Below are positions 24,749 to 32,132 of a stretch of DNA of 39,059 bases, piece by piece. The stretch's first letter is position 1, and each line of letters starts with the position of its first letter. Under the pieces are notes generated by a model. The model saw only the letters and a program-made list of their open reading frames with translations. It searched no databases and was not told where the DNA came from. The DNA lies in IMG/VR virus record IMGVR_UViG_3300045283_000258, positions 1 through 39,059 of that record; one strand, given 5' to 3'. The position numbers were made by a program, and so were the translations under genes. Origin of the DNA: a virus.

Positions 24749-25308
24749 ACGCTGGCGATCGTGTCGGATGGGTGACGCTTGTCACGCTCGCCTTGTTCGC
24801 AATCGTGATGGCGATTGCCGCGCATTGCCGGGCCGATGGCGAGCGCTTGATCGATCGGCTGGTCACTGTGCAGCCGGCGCTTCAGTCGCGGCAAGACGAG
24901 CCCGTCGATGCTCGGGAACTAGCCGAGGCGATCGCCGCGATCCCCCGGGTCAATGCCTCGTGGGCCGCGCTCGTGCTCACGATCGCCGCGCATGAGTCCG
25001 CGCTGAGCGCCCGCATCGCGCGTGGTGAGTGCCGGCGCAACGAGTGCGACGGGGGCCGCGCTTCGGGCCTCTACCAGAGCCACCGGAACAAGCTGAACGC
25101 CGCTGCGTGGGGCTCGACCGACATCCGTGTGCAAACGCTCGAAGCGGCCCGAGCGCTTCGGAGCGCGTTCTACACGTGCAAGGCGAGCGCGGGCCCCGAT
25201 TGGGTACGGCTCACGATCAACGGCTATGCGGGCAAGCGTTGCGACGCGCAATGGCCAGGGCTCGATCAGCGGCTCGCTACCTACGAGCGGATCCGGGGGC
25301 GGCTTTGA
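24745..25308 (+). CDS. Membrane-anchored lysozyme/transglycosylase-like protein
   Basis: 187 aa, GTG start. Residues 9-27 form one weakly hydrophobic helix rich in Ala/Val/Ile (signal-anchor or SAR type). The catalytic core resembles lysozyme-like domains: ALVLTIAAHESALSARIARGEC with Glu84 as probable acid, then GGRASGLYQSH (103-113). Four Cys (95, 101, 144 and 166 by count) may form disulphides outside the membrane. Cleavage of peptidoglycan is inferred. It is odd that it lies between Cro and integrase in the early operon rather than in a late lysis cassette. Confidence 0.7.
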   Translation: MNAGDRVGWVTLVTLALFAIVMAIAAHCRADGERLIDRLVTVQPALQSRQDEPVDARELAEAIAAIPRVNASWAALVLTIAAHESALSARIARGECRRNECDGGRASGLYQSHRNKLNAAAWGSTDIRVQTLEAARALRSAFYTCKASAGPDWVRLTINGYAGKRCDAQWPGLDQRLATYERIRGRL

Positions 25309-25580
25309 CCGATCGCGCTAGTGGGCGCGTGTGCATGGCCAAGCTCGCCCGGATTAAACACCGGATCGCTGAGCTAGACGCCGAGCGCTCGCAGCTGAGC
25401 GCCGAAGAGAGCAAGATCTTTCACGAGCTAGCCGATGGCGAGATCGTGGATATGACAACGGGCAAACGGCTCTCGCGAGAGCGCCAGATCGTTTTCGATC
25501 AGCCCATCAACCCCGAGGCGGACGCCGAAGCGCGAGCCTCATTACACCGCAACGCACAAAGAAGAAGGATCCGAGCATGA
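25305..25580 (+). CDS. Small coiled-coil protein upstream of integrase
   Basis: 91 aa from the TTG that overlaps the previous stop (TTGA); ATG 25335 (MAKLARIKHRI) is a possible alternative. The first half is a coiled coil (RIKHRIAELDAERSQLSAEESKIFHEL). Then comes MTTGKRLSRERQIVFDQPINPEADAEARASL with a basic end. It ends in an ATGA overlap with int, the place where excisionases often lie, but there is no recognisable HTH. Confidence 0.55.
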   Translation: MTDRASGRVCMAKLARIKHRIAELDAERSQLSAEESKIFHELADGEIVDMTTGKRLSRERQIVFDQPINPEADAEARASLHRNAQRRRIRA

Positions 25581-27043
25581 AACTAGCAACCGTTACGCCG
25601 ATGCGCCTACCGCAGAACCGAACCGAGACCGAAGAGCCGAGGCCGATCTATAACGAGCCTCGCTTACTCGGGGGATCGGTCGAGACGGTTCGAAACAAGG
25701 CCGGGCAGATCATCGGCTACCAGGGCCGGCTACCGCGTAGCAAGAGCAAGGCGCCGAACGGCAAGAGCCGGGGCACGTTCCGCGAGCGCGTGGGGTCTCT
25801 GAAGGCCACGAGGGGCGCAGCGATCGAGGTAGTGAACGCCGCATTGAAGCGGATCCAGGCCGGCACACTCACGCAAGGCCAGACTTATAAGGACTGGCTC
25901 GACCACGAGATCAAGGTTCGCCATCAGGCTCACCTCACGGAAACCCGTGATGCTGTCTTGGCTGACAAGCGCGTAGGGATCTGGAGGTCCTGCCAGAAAA
26001 ACTGGCTCAGCACCGCGCCGTTTTACGAGTGGCCGATCAGCTCGATCAGCAATGACGATTGTCAGTCGTTCATCAATTCGATCGTGCACCGAAACGAGCT
26101 GAGCGGCGGATCGGTCCGCAACATCGCTCAAATGCTCAAGCTCGTTTTCAAGCGCGCGAAGGTCCGCCCGAACCCCGCGCATGAGCTGGACGTTCCCGAG
26201 CGCGGCGAGCCGAAGCTAGAGCACATGCGGCTAGCGGTTCAGCGTCGGTTTTTCAGCAACGAGGCGATCCCGATCGCCGATCGGATCATGGTCGGGTGCG
26301 GCATGGGTGCCGGGCTCCGGATCGGCGAGCTGCTTTCGCTTGAACCGCACCACATCGAATTCGATGGGGACAAGCGCGGCCGGCTAACGGTCGAGTATGG
26401 CGGAGACCGCCACGCGCAAACGAAGAGCGGGCGCACGCGGACCGTGGAGCTCTTCGAGCCGGGGTTAGGCTTTTTCAAGCTATGGATGCGCGACCACTAC
26501 ACGGGCGGCCCGCGTGTATTCGAGGGCCCGAAAGGCGGTTACCTCTCCACGTGGGGCGGGCAATTCAAGCAGTGGACAGGGACGATCGGGCAGCGTATGT
26601 TTTCACACCTCATGCGGCACTCGTACGCGATGGCGATGCTTAATGGTTGGTGGGGCTACGAGCTGAAGCCGCTCGGCTTTATCCAGGCTCAGCTAGGGCA
26701 CACGGAGATCAGCACCACGGAGCGTTACTATGCCCATTACATGCCCGGCACGTGGGCAGATGACGTCGATCGGATGACGGGGCACACGGCAAAAGCGCAA
26801 CGGCCGATCGTGACTGCTAGCGGCCTGTTGAGTGGCCTGGCAGATCCGCCGAAGGGTGGCACAAACCCCGGTAAAAACGGCAAGTCTGAGCCCGAGCGTG
26901 TTACTAGATGGTCACACACTACTTTCCCGGGAATTCCCGAGGGAAACGAGCAAAAAGCGGCCTGCGACGGGCCGCCCTGCCAGCTCGCAACACTAGGCCG
27001 TTTCCAGCCACGTAGACGCCGAAGAAACGGGGGCGTTGCGTGA
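25577..27043 (+). CDS. int: Tyrosine integrase
   Basis: A 488-aa site-specific recombinase that inserts and excises the phage genome. The catalytic set is visible: Arg248 (GLRIGELL), Lys283 (QTKSGRTR), His344/Arg347 (SHLMRHSY), His375 (QLGHTEIST) and the nucleophile Tyr385 (ERYYAHY). N-terminal residues 30-100 form the arm-binding-like part, and about 100-195 the SAM-like core-binding domain. About 90 residues follow the normal family end; this tail is low in motif and its DNA carries two strong dyads and a reverse-strand terminator. Coupled to the upstream gene by ATGA. Confidence 0.93.
   Translation: MKLATVTPMRLPQNRTETEEPRPIYNEPRLLGGSVETVRNKAGQIIGYQGRLPRSKSKAPNGKSRGTFRERVGSLKATRGAAIEVVNAALKRIQAGTLTQGQTYKDWLDHEIKVRHQAHLTETRDAVLADKRVGIWRSCQKNWLSTAPFYEWPISSISNDDCQSFINSIVHRNELSGGSVRNIAQMLKLVFKRAKVRPNPAHELDVPERGEPKLEHMRLAVQRRFFSNEAIPIADRIMVGCGMGAGLRIGELLSLEPHHIEFDGDKRGRLTVEYGGDRHAQTKSGRTRTVELFEPGLGFFKLWMRDHYTGGPRVFEGPKGGYLSTWGGQFKQWTGTIGQRMFSHLMRHSYAMAMLNGWWGYELKPLGFIQAQLGHTEISTTERYYAHYMPGTWADDVDRMTGHTAKAQRPIVTASGLLSGLADPPKGGTNPGKNGKSEPERVTRWSHTTFPGIPEGNEQKAACDGPPCQLATLGRFQPRRRRRNGGVA
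26923..26946. other. Dyad in int 3' tail, attP candidate
   Basis: TTTCCC (26923-26928) and GGGAAA (26941-26946) flank the perfect palindrome CGGGAATTCCCG (26928-26939). This lies in the extra C-terminal coding tail of the integrase, next to an inverted-strand terminator. Phages with attP inside int are known (for example Myxococcus phage Mx8). Here it is only a structural suggestion. Confidence 0.3.
26952..26975 (-). terminator. Intrinsic terminator, leftward, inside int
   Basis: Read on the minus strand: stem GCGGCC (26975-26970), loop of seven bases, GGCCGC (26962-26957), then TTTTTG (26956-26951). A stem with a U-run is a normal rho-independent terminator. It faces against the integrase gene, so it may stop antisense or host-derived transcription. 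Confidence 0.55.
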
Positions 27044-27267
27044 CGCGGCAGAGGGGGCCGCGCGTGATCGATCTGGCCGCTGAGAGGGCAGCCAGAGGGG
27101 CGATCCAGGCTGGCGCTATGTCGGCCTGGATCGAGGGGTCCGAAGTGGTCGTGCAGTTCCCCGGCGGGCAACGCCAGAGGCTAACGCCACATCACCTCCG
27201 GATCTGGCGTGACAATTTCGAAGCCCTGCTAGGCACGATCGAGGCGGCCGGGAGCCGGCGCAAATGA
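27040..27267 (+). CDS. Small hypothetical protein
   Basis: 75 aa, GTG start overlapping the integrase stop (GTGA). It is basic, with a helical N-terminus (VIDLAAERAARGAIQAG) and a beta strand (SEVVVQFPGGQRQRL). Not recognised. It sits between integrase and methyltransferase, coupled to both. Confidence 0.55.
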   Translation: MTRQRGPRVIDLAAERAARGAIQAGAMSAWIEGSEVVVQFPGGQRQRLTPHHLRIWRDNFEALLGTIEAAGSRRK

Positions 27268-28133
27268 TCGTGCACTCCGATCCGCTATCGGCTGTGCACG
27301 TTGCCGATTGCCTCAGCGTGGAAGCGGCGATCGAGGCCATGGCGGGGCAACGCGCCGATGCGCTGATCTTCGATGCGCCGTTTTCAGCGAAGACCCACGA
27401 GGGGCACAAGAGCGGCAAGCTAACCACGGAGCGGGCCGCGTCGTTTGCACGCGCTCAGCGCGCCCGGGGGCATGACTCGGCAGAGGTCCGCTACGCGAGC
27501 AAGAGCGGCGATGCGGCGATGCGGCGCGATATCGTCTACCCGCATTTCGACGATACGAAGATCGATCTCTTTTGCCGCGTGTGGCTCCCCCTTTGCAAAG
27601 GATGGGTGGTCAGCATCACGGACGATGTGCTGGCCCCGCAATGGGCCGCGTGCTTCGAGCAATCAGGGCTCTATGTGTTTGCGCCGCTCCCGCTAGTGGA
27701 GCTCGGCGGTCGGATCCGTGTGTGCGGCGATGGCCCTAGCTCGTGGACGTGCTGGATCGTGGTCGCTCGCCCGCGTGGTGCGCCATATTCGAAATGGGGC
27801 ACGCTGCCCGGTGCATACGTGCAAAGTGCAGAGCGCGATTTCAACCGTAAGGGTGGGTCTTCTCGGATCGTAGGCGGCAAGCCTTTTAAGGCCATGTGCG
27901 CGATCGTTGGCGACTACTCCCGCAGGGGTGATTTGATCGTCGATCCGTTCTGCGGCGGAGGCACCACGCTAGCCGCTGCGAAACACCTCGGGCGCCGCTC
28001 GATCGGGCTCGACCGGTCGGAGCTGCATGCCCGGATCTCAGCCAAGCGCGTGGGCAACATGCGCGAACAAATGAGCTTGTTCGAAACGTCACCCGATCGG
28101 GTGAGTCTCAAACAGATCGGGCTATTCAAATGA
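27264..28133 (+). CDS. DNA (N6-adenine/N4-cytosine) methyltransferase, beta class
   Basis: 289 aa. Catalytic motif IV is DAPFS (37-41), where the family usually has DPPY/F, and the SAM-binding motif DPFCGGGTT (227-235) comes later, the order of the beta class. The middle (GDGPSSWTCWIVVARPRG...YSKWGTLPGAY, about 156-185) is typical of a phage-borne methylase group. No partner endonuclease is nearby, so it is an orphan methylase that probably protects phage DNA. Target unknown; GATC is a guess because of its excess here. ATGA coupling on both sides. Confidence 0.87.
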   Translation: MIVHSDPLSAVHVADCLSVEAAIEAMAGQRADALIFDAPFSAKTHEGHKSGKLTTERAASFARAQRARGHDSAEVRYASKSGDAAMRRDIVYPHFDDTKIDLFCRVWLPLCKGWVVSITDDVLAPQWAACFEQSGLYVFAPLPLVELGGRIRVCGDGPSSWTCWIVVARPRGAPYSKWGTLPGAYVQSAERDFNRKGGSSRIVGGKPFKAMCAIVGDYSRRGDLIVDPFCGGGTTLAAAKHLGRRSIGLDRSELHARISAKRVGNMREQMSLFETSPDRVSLKQIGLFK

Positions 28134-28459
28134 GCGAAGCGATCTTCATCGAAGATGGGTTGTTTGACGCCGCTGGCCTCACGGACGATCTCACGCACGA
28201 GCCGGACGGAGGGCATGGGTTGCGCATCGCGAGGCGGATCCTAACGCTCGCTTGGCTCTATGCCGGAGGCACGGACGGCGGCCCGCTAGCGCCCGCCCTA
28301 CGCGCCGCGATCGCGTGGTGGGCAGAGCATCGACCGGAGCTCCGATCCTGGCGTCTAGCGACCCTGGGAGCCGTGCTCTTGCAGCTCGAAGCGCTCAGGG
28401 TGGTCGACACATTCAGCGAGTGCACGGGCGGATTTCACGTGAAACTTCGAGAGGGCTAA
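28130..28459 (+). CDS. Hypothetical protein
   Basis: 109 aa with an ATGA start overlap. It is helical, with a Trp-rich centre (ILTLAWLYAGGTDGGPLAPALRAAIAWWAEHRPELRSWRLATLGAVLLQLEALRVVD). No family is known to me. It sits between methyltransferase and replication initiator, so it belongs to the early replication operon. Confidence 0.6.
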   Translation: MSEAIFIEDGLFDAAGLTDDLTHEPDGGHGLRIARRILTLAWLYAGGTDGGPLAPALRAAIAWWAEHRPELRSWRLATLGAVLLQLEALRVVDTFSECTGGFHVKLREG

Positions 28460-28463
28460 CCCG

Positions 28464-29138
28464 ATGAAAATCGATCCGAACATTGCAGCAAAAGTACCAG
28501 CCGAAGATCTGCAAGCCCTGTTGCAAATCGCCTCTAGGCTAGCCGTGTCTGGTGTCGATTTGCGCCTCGCTGTTGCAAAAAGCGCAGTCCGATCCCGAGC
28601 CGGCAAGGCTAGCGCCGAGGCCCGGACCGCGAAATTCGGCTCAGCCGACCCCCGGAACAACGTGAACAAAACGGGAACAAGCGATCCGAAACAATGTGAA
28701 CAAAACGGGAACAGCCCACCCGTGAACATCGTGAACAAACGTGAACAAAACGTGAACAAAACGGGGGGGGTAGGGGGGGGATCTCTCTCTCTGATCTCAG
28801 ATCAGAGATCAGAAGATCAGAGAGAGAGCGCGCGCGAGGCCCGCGCCCAAAAGCCGAAAGCGCCGAAGGTAAAAGCGACCACTTGGCGCCGCGTGCCCGG
28901 CGACTGGCAGCCGACCGATCAGCACCGGCAGATCGCAACCGATTGTTGCGTTCCCTTTGACCTGGAACTGGCGAAATTCCGCGATCATGAGTTCAGCGTA
29001 CCGAAGCGCGATCCCGATGCCGCGTTCCGCAATTGGCTCCGGAACGCTCGCAAATCCACGCCCTTCCCTGTTGCTCCGCCCCGACCGGCATCACACGCCT
29101 CAAGGACCGACATTGATCGCATGTTGGGGCTGGCGTGA
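28464..29138 (+). CDS. Replication initiator/helicase loader (lambda O / DnaT-like)
   Basis: 224 aa. The C-terminal domain (about 138-195; RRVPGDWQPTDQHRQIATDCCVPFDLELAKFRDHEF...DPDAAFRNWLRNARK) is the DnaT/replication-protein C-domain that loads DnaB-type helicases. The N-terminal part (1-55) is helical. The middle (65-120) is low complexity because the DNA there holds an iteron array, as in lambda O. It has its own ribosome site (GAGAGGG) and is followed by the helicase with a GTGA overlap. It probably binds its own iterons and delivers the helicase. Confidence 0.78.
   Translation: MKIDPNIAAKVPAEDLQALLQIASRLAVSGVDLRLAVAKSAVRSRAGKASAEARTAKFGSADPRNNVNKTGTSDPKQCEQNGNSPPVNIVNKREQNVNKTGGVGGGSLSLISDQRSEDQRESAREARAQKPKAPKVKATTWRRVPGDWQPTDQHRQIATDCCVPFDLELAKFRDHEFSVPKRDPDAAFRNWLRNARKSTPFPVAPPRPASHASRTDIDRMLGLA
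28662..28766 (+). repeat. Iteron array: candidate replication origin
   Basis: GTGAACA occurs at 28662, 28696, 28722, 28731, 28741 and 28752. The 18-bp unit GTGAACAAAACGGGAACA is identical at 28662 and 28696, although the two copies are read in different frames of the initiator gene (V-N-K-T-G-T versus x-E-Q-N-G-N). The last four copies are spaced 9-11 bp, about one helical turn. It lies inside the initiator gene, as in lambda, and is AT-richer than its surroundings. Confidence 0.75.
28763..28828. repeat. G-tract and 15-bp inverted repeat beside the iterons
   Basis: Two runs of eight G separated by TA (28763-28780) are followed by a perfect inverted repeat, arms CTCTCTCTCTGATCT (28783-28797) and AGATCAGAGAGAGAG (28814-28828) with a 16-base loop containing two further GATCAGA units. 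It is still in frame (Ser-Leu-Ser-Leu...). The place directly after the iterons suggests a part of the origin (unwinding, cruciform or hairpin), although nothing proves it. Confidence 0.7.
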
Positions 29139-30460
29139 GCGAGGCTGCCCTAGACGGTATCCGCTTGGCAGAGCGGGTGCTATCCGCGTGGTTCTACGAT
29201 CAGCGGTTTAAAGCCGCCTGGAAGCCCGAGCCCGACCTATTTTTGCTGCCCGCCCATCGGGCCATGGCTGAGCTTATGGCAGCCCGCGGCCCGGCCCTCA
29301 CGGATACCGGCCTAACGCTCGAAATGCGCCGCATGGGGCAGCTAGAGCTATTCCCGGGGCTCGGGGCCGGCTCGGTGCAACAGGGGGCGAACGCGATCGC
29401 GGATATCGTGTATGGCTGCCCGGTCGTTCTCGACCCCTGGCAAGCGCTTGCTGAGCTCCGGGCGGACGTGGCGTATGGGCGGCTTCACAATGGCGTTTTA
29501 AACGCGCTCCGGGCGACGGCCGAGGCTCGGGCCCTCCCTGAGCTCAAAGCGGGCGTAATGGCCGCGCTAGGGGCCGCCGATGGGGTCGGCTCCGTGTCGG
29601 CTGAGCTCAGCTCCGAAGGGGCCGACGCTGAGCTAGCGCGTGTGTTCGGGGAGCCCCGGGTCTTTGGTTGCCCTACCGGCTCGGCTTCGCTCGACCGCAC
29701 CACGGGCGGGCTACGCCCCCTCGATGTGTGGGCGATCGGGGCCCCGACCAATTGGGGCAAGAGCTCGTATTTGTGTGCTCTGTATCGGCGCGCCATTGGC
29801 ACCGATCGGCGCGTGCTGATCGTGTCGGGCGAAGACCCTTTCGCCCTCTACATGCAACGCATTCTAGGCGGGCTCGCGGGCGTGAATGCGTGGCGCATGC
29901 GTGAGGCGCGCTTGCTGCCTTTCGAGCGTGAACGCGTGCGGGCGGCTCGCTTGCAGATCCCGACCCATCCGTTATTCGTGAACGGCATCGGTCGCGCCGT
30001 TGAGTCTCTAGCGGCGGACGTCCGGAGCACGCTGATCGCGAGTGACGTTCCGCCCGATCGCTGGATCGTGATGGTCGATTACCTGCAAGCGTTCCGCTCG
30101 GCACACAAGCATCAGGATCGGCGCGCCGAGATCATCTACGTTCAACGCCTATTCACCGATGCGATCAAGAGCGCGGGGGCGGCGGGCGTGCTCACTTCGC
30201 AGGTTACGCGCGGCCCTGATGGCAAGCTCAAGATGCGCGAAGCCGATGACATTATCCACGCGGCAGAGGTCGGTCTTTATGGCGAAGTGGAGGCGCGCGC
30301 CGAGCTCGATCACGATGGCCGCAAGCAAGTGGACGATCGGGCGCGGTCGTTCATGGTCGCGAAGATCAAGAATGGCCCGAGCGGGTTCAGTGCCCCGCTC
30401 AGTTGGGACGCGAACGCAGCAACGTTCCTAGATAACACCGACGGATTAGAGGCGGCATGA
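29135..30460 (+). CDS. DnaB-like replicative helicase
   Basis: 441 aa with a GTG start (GTGA overlap). The N-terminal helical domain (8-50) resembles DnaB-N. The RecA-like core has Walker A GAPTNWGKS (202-210), a Glu in SGED (233) as likely catalytic base, Walker B WIVMVDYLQAF (310-320), SQVTRG as the H3 segment and a terminal loop with FMVAKIKNGPSG. It unwinds the fork after loading by the upstream initiator. No primase is encoded, so host DnaG is expected. Confidence 0.9.
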   Translation: MSEAALDGIRLAERVLSAWFYDQRFKAAWKPEPDLFLLPAHRAMAELMAARGPALTDTGLTLEMRRMGQLELFPGLGAGSVQQGANAIADIVYGCPVVLDPWQALAELRADVAYGRLHNGVLNALRATAEARALPELKAGVMAALGAADGVGSVSAELSSEGADAELARVFGEPRVFGCPTGSASLDRTTGGLRPLDVWAIGAPTNWGKSSYLCALYRRAIGTDRRVLIVSGEDPFALYMQRILGGLAGVNAWRMREARLLPFERERVRAARLQIPTHPLFVNGIGRAVESLAADVRSTLIASDVPPDRWIVMVDYLQAFRSAHKHQDRRAEIIYVQRLFTDAIKSAGAAGVLTSQVTRGPDGKLKMREADDIIHAAEVGLYGEVEARAELDHDGRKQVDDRARSFMVAKIKNGPSGFSAPLSWDANAATFLDNTDGLEAA

Positions 30461-30540
30461 GCGCGGAAGATCTTGCCCTGTGTTTTGGGTTGCTGGCTGT
30501 TACCCTGCTCGCCATCACTCTCTTGGTTGGTCGATCGTGA
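30457..30540 (+). CDS. 27-aa membrane micropeptide
   Basis: ATG at 30457 overlaps the helicase stop (ATGA), and the stop at 30538-30540 overlaps the next GTG (GTGA). The product is M-S-A-E-D followed by an uninterrupted hydrophobic span of about 19 residues (residues 6-24: LALCFGLLAVTLLAITLLV) and G-R-S, a textbook single transmembrane helix. Without it there would be an unexplained 76-base gap in an otherwise gapless operon. Function unknown; small holin-like or membrane-tether roles are possible. Confidence 0.65.
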   Translation: MSAEDLALCFGLLAVTLLAITLLVGRS

Positions 30541-30929
30541 GTGAGACGGATCTCAGCAAGGCGATCCGCCAAGCGCTACGCGCCAAGGGCTGCAAAGTGA
30601 TCCGCATTCAGACCGGGATCATCCCGGCTCTGTACGGCTCCACGAAACGCTTTATCCACTGCGCGGAAAACGGCACGCCCGATTGGTTGGTTATCCGTGA
30701 GCCCGGCGTTTATACGTGGCTCGAAGTGAAGATCGAGGGAAAGAGGCTCAAGCCCGCGCAACAGGCTTGGCACGAATGGGCGGTTAGCGCAGGCCTCCGG
30801 GTCGCGGTCGTGCGGTCGGTCCAAGAAGCGATCGCCGCAGTGTTCGCCCCACGGATCCAGCCGATCCCGGCCCCCGTCGCTTCGTCCCTAGCGCGCTCTG
30901 TTTCTGCCCGGGCACGGCACGCGCGCTAG
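30537..30929 (+). CDS. VRR-NUC domain nuclease
   Basis: 130 aa with a GTG start overlapping the micropeptide stop. It shows the PD-(D/E)xK fold pattern of VRR-NUC proteins: an N-terminal helix (LSKAIRQALRAKGCKVIRIQTG), GTPDWLVI with the active Asp, YTWLEVKIEGKRLKPAQQAWHEW with Glu-x-Lys and the family Gln, and a final helix (VRSVQEAIAAVF). Related proteins cut branched DNA or flaps. It is the last gene of the early replication operon. Confidence 0.88.
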   Translation: MSETDLSKAIRQALRAKGCKVIRIQTGIIPALYGSTKRFIHCAENGTPDWLVIREPGVYTWLEVKIEGKRLKPAQQAWHEWAVSAGLRVAVVRSVQEAIAAVFAPRIQPIPAPVASSLARSVSARARHAR

Positions 30930-30986
30930 CCCCCTGTTGCGTGTTGCCTCCACAATTCGATCGGAGTGATCGCCCGTTCCCGTGGC

Positions 30987-31044
30987 GCAATTGTTGATTG
31001 CTTGTTTGACACAATCATCACGAACATAGTAGCCAGATAGCTAC
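30987..31044 (+). promoter_or_regulatory. Promoter/operator region of the second early operon
   Basis: The 151-base gap before 31081 contains three dyads: GCAAT-N5-ATTGC (30987-31001), TTGT-N5-ACAA just after it (31002-31014 or so), and GTAGC-N6-GCTAC (31029-31044). A consensus -35 TTGACA lies at 31006-31011. The -10 is unclear (TAGTAG at 31027 gives only 15 bp). A GAGGG ribosome site precedes the ATG at 31081. It is probably controlled by one or more of the HTH proteins. Confidence 0.45.
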
Positions 31045-31080
31045 GGGGCCAAGTGGACCCCAATACAAGAGGGAACTTTC

Positions 31081-32127
31081 ATGATGACAGCCGAGTTTCG
31101 AGGTGAGTCGAGTGAGCTAACGAACCAACAAAAGTTCCATAATCTTCGCCGGAAAATGATCATTGAAGTTCGCTTGATCAGCCATGCGGGGGCCGGTGAA
31201 AAGTGGCATGAGGCAGTGATCAAAGACACGAACAAGGAGGGGGCATACTGCCAGCTACTCAACAGCCCCGGGCAACGCTTCTGGCACTGGCGCGATGTCC
31301 GCCCCTGCATTCGAACCGAGCTCCCGCGCCAGACGGCAACGCTGGCCGAGGTTGCAGAGCTGCATAGCCCGCCGCCTGAGCTGCCCCGCCGTGAGCCCAT
31401 GCCGCCCCCTCCGGCGCTTACGGCCGCGATAGTCCCGAGGTCGGCCCCTCCGATCGTCACGCTTGTTCGCACGCCGCCACCGCCACCGCCCCCTCCTGTG
31501 CCGGGCGAGGACTTGCGGGACCGCCCGATCTACGCGAATCCAACAGAATCGGCCGTAGGCGGCTTAGTGCGGCCTGCTCGCCTTCGCGCGAATCTATCGC
31601 AGAGCGCGCTAGCTGAACGGGTGGCGAAAGCTGCCGACGATCCAGGCTTCACGAACAAGCGGCTAAGCAGCATCGAAACAGGTCTCAGGGCCCCAAGCGA
31701 AGCCGAGCAGCTTGCCCTGGTTGACGTGCTGCAGATCGATCTGACCGCGCTGATCGCCGCGTGCGGTGAGGACGAGCAACGGCGCGAACAAGAGAAAAAG
31801 AAGCAACGAGATCGCGCGAGGGCGCAAGCTCAGCGCCTTGAAAGGGCGGCGGAGCAGGGGCGGACGATCATCCCCCGCTCTTCGATCTATCGCCCTGCCG
31901 TGGCCGTAGCGCCCGAAGCTGCCCCCGAGGCAGTGGCACCCGCGCCAGCGCCAGCGCTGTCAGCCCCTCGGGTCTCGCGAGTAGCGCCACGCGGGCAGCG
32001 GATCGGATCGGTGGAGGACTTGGTCGAAGAATTGATCGGCATCGTCGCGTTGCCGGTAGACGCTGATATGCGCAGGGCATGGTTTCGCTGTGCGCGTGAG
32101 TTATTCCGTTTGTCTTGGGAAAAGTGA
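31081..32127 (+). CDS. HTH (XRE) regulator with three-part architecture
   Basis: 348 aa. Residues about 18-78 form a small beta-rich domain of SH3/Tudor type by look (MIIEVRLISHAGAGEKWHEAVIKDTNKEGAYCQLL...HWRDVRP). There is a Pro-rich linker with eight consecutive prolines (about 132-139), an XRE-type HTH (160-228; RPARLRANLSQSALAERVAKAADD...LSSIETGLRAPSEAEQLALVDVL), a charged helix, an Ala/Pro linker and a terminal motif (310-344) shared with the next gene. It is likely a DNA-binding regulator of this operon or of late genes. First gene, with its own promoter region. Confidence 0.7.
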   Translation: MMTAEFRGESSELTNQQKFHNLRRKMIIEVRLISHAGAGEKWHEAVIKDTNKEGAYCQLLNSPGQRFWHWRDVRPCIRTELPRQTATLAEVAELHSPPPELPRREPMPPPPALTAAIVPRSAPPIVTLVRTPPPPPPPPVPGEDLRDRPIYANPTESAVGGLVRPARLRANLSQSALAERVAKAADDPGFTNKRLSSIETGLRAPSEAEQLALVDVLQIDLTALIAACGEDEQRREQEKKKQRDRARAQAQRLERAAEQGRTIIPRSSIYRPAVAVAPEAAPEAVAPAPAPALSAPRVSRVAPRGQRIGSVEDLVEELIGIVALPVDADMRRAWFRCARELFRLSWEK

Positions 32128-32132
32128 ATAAA

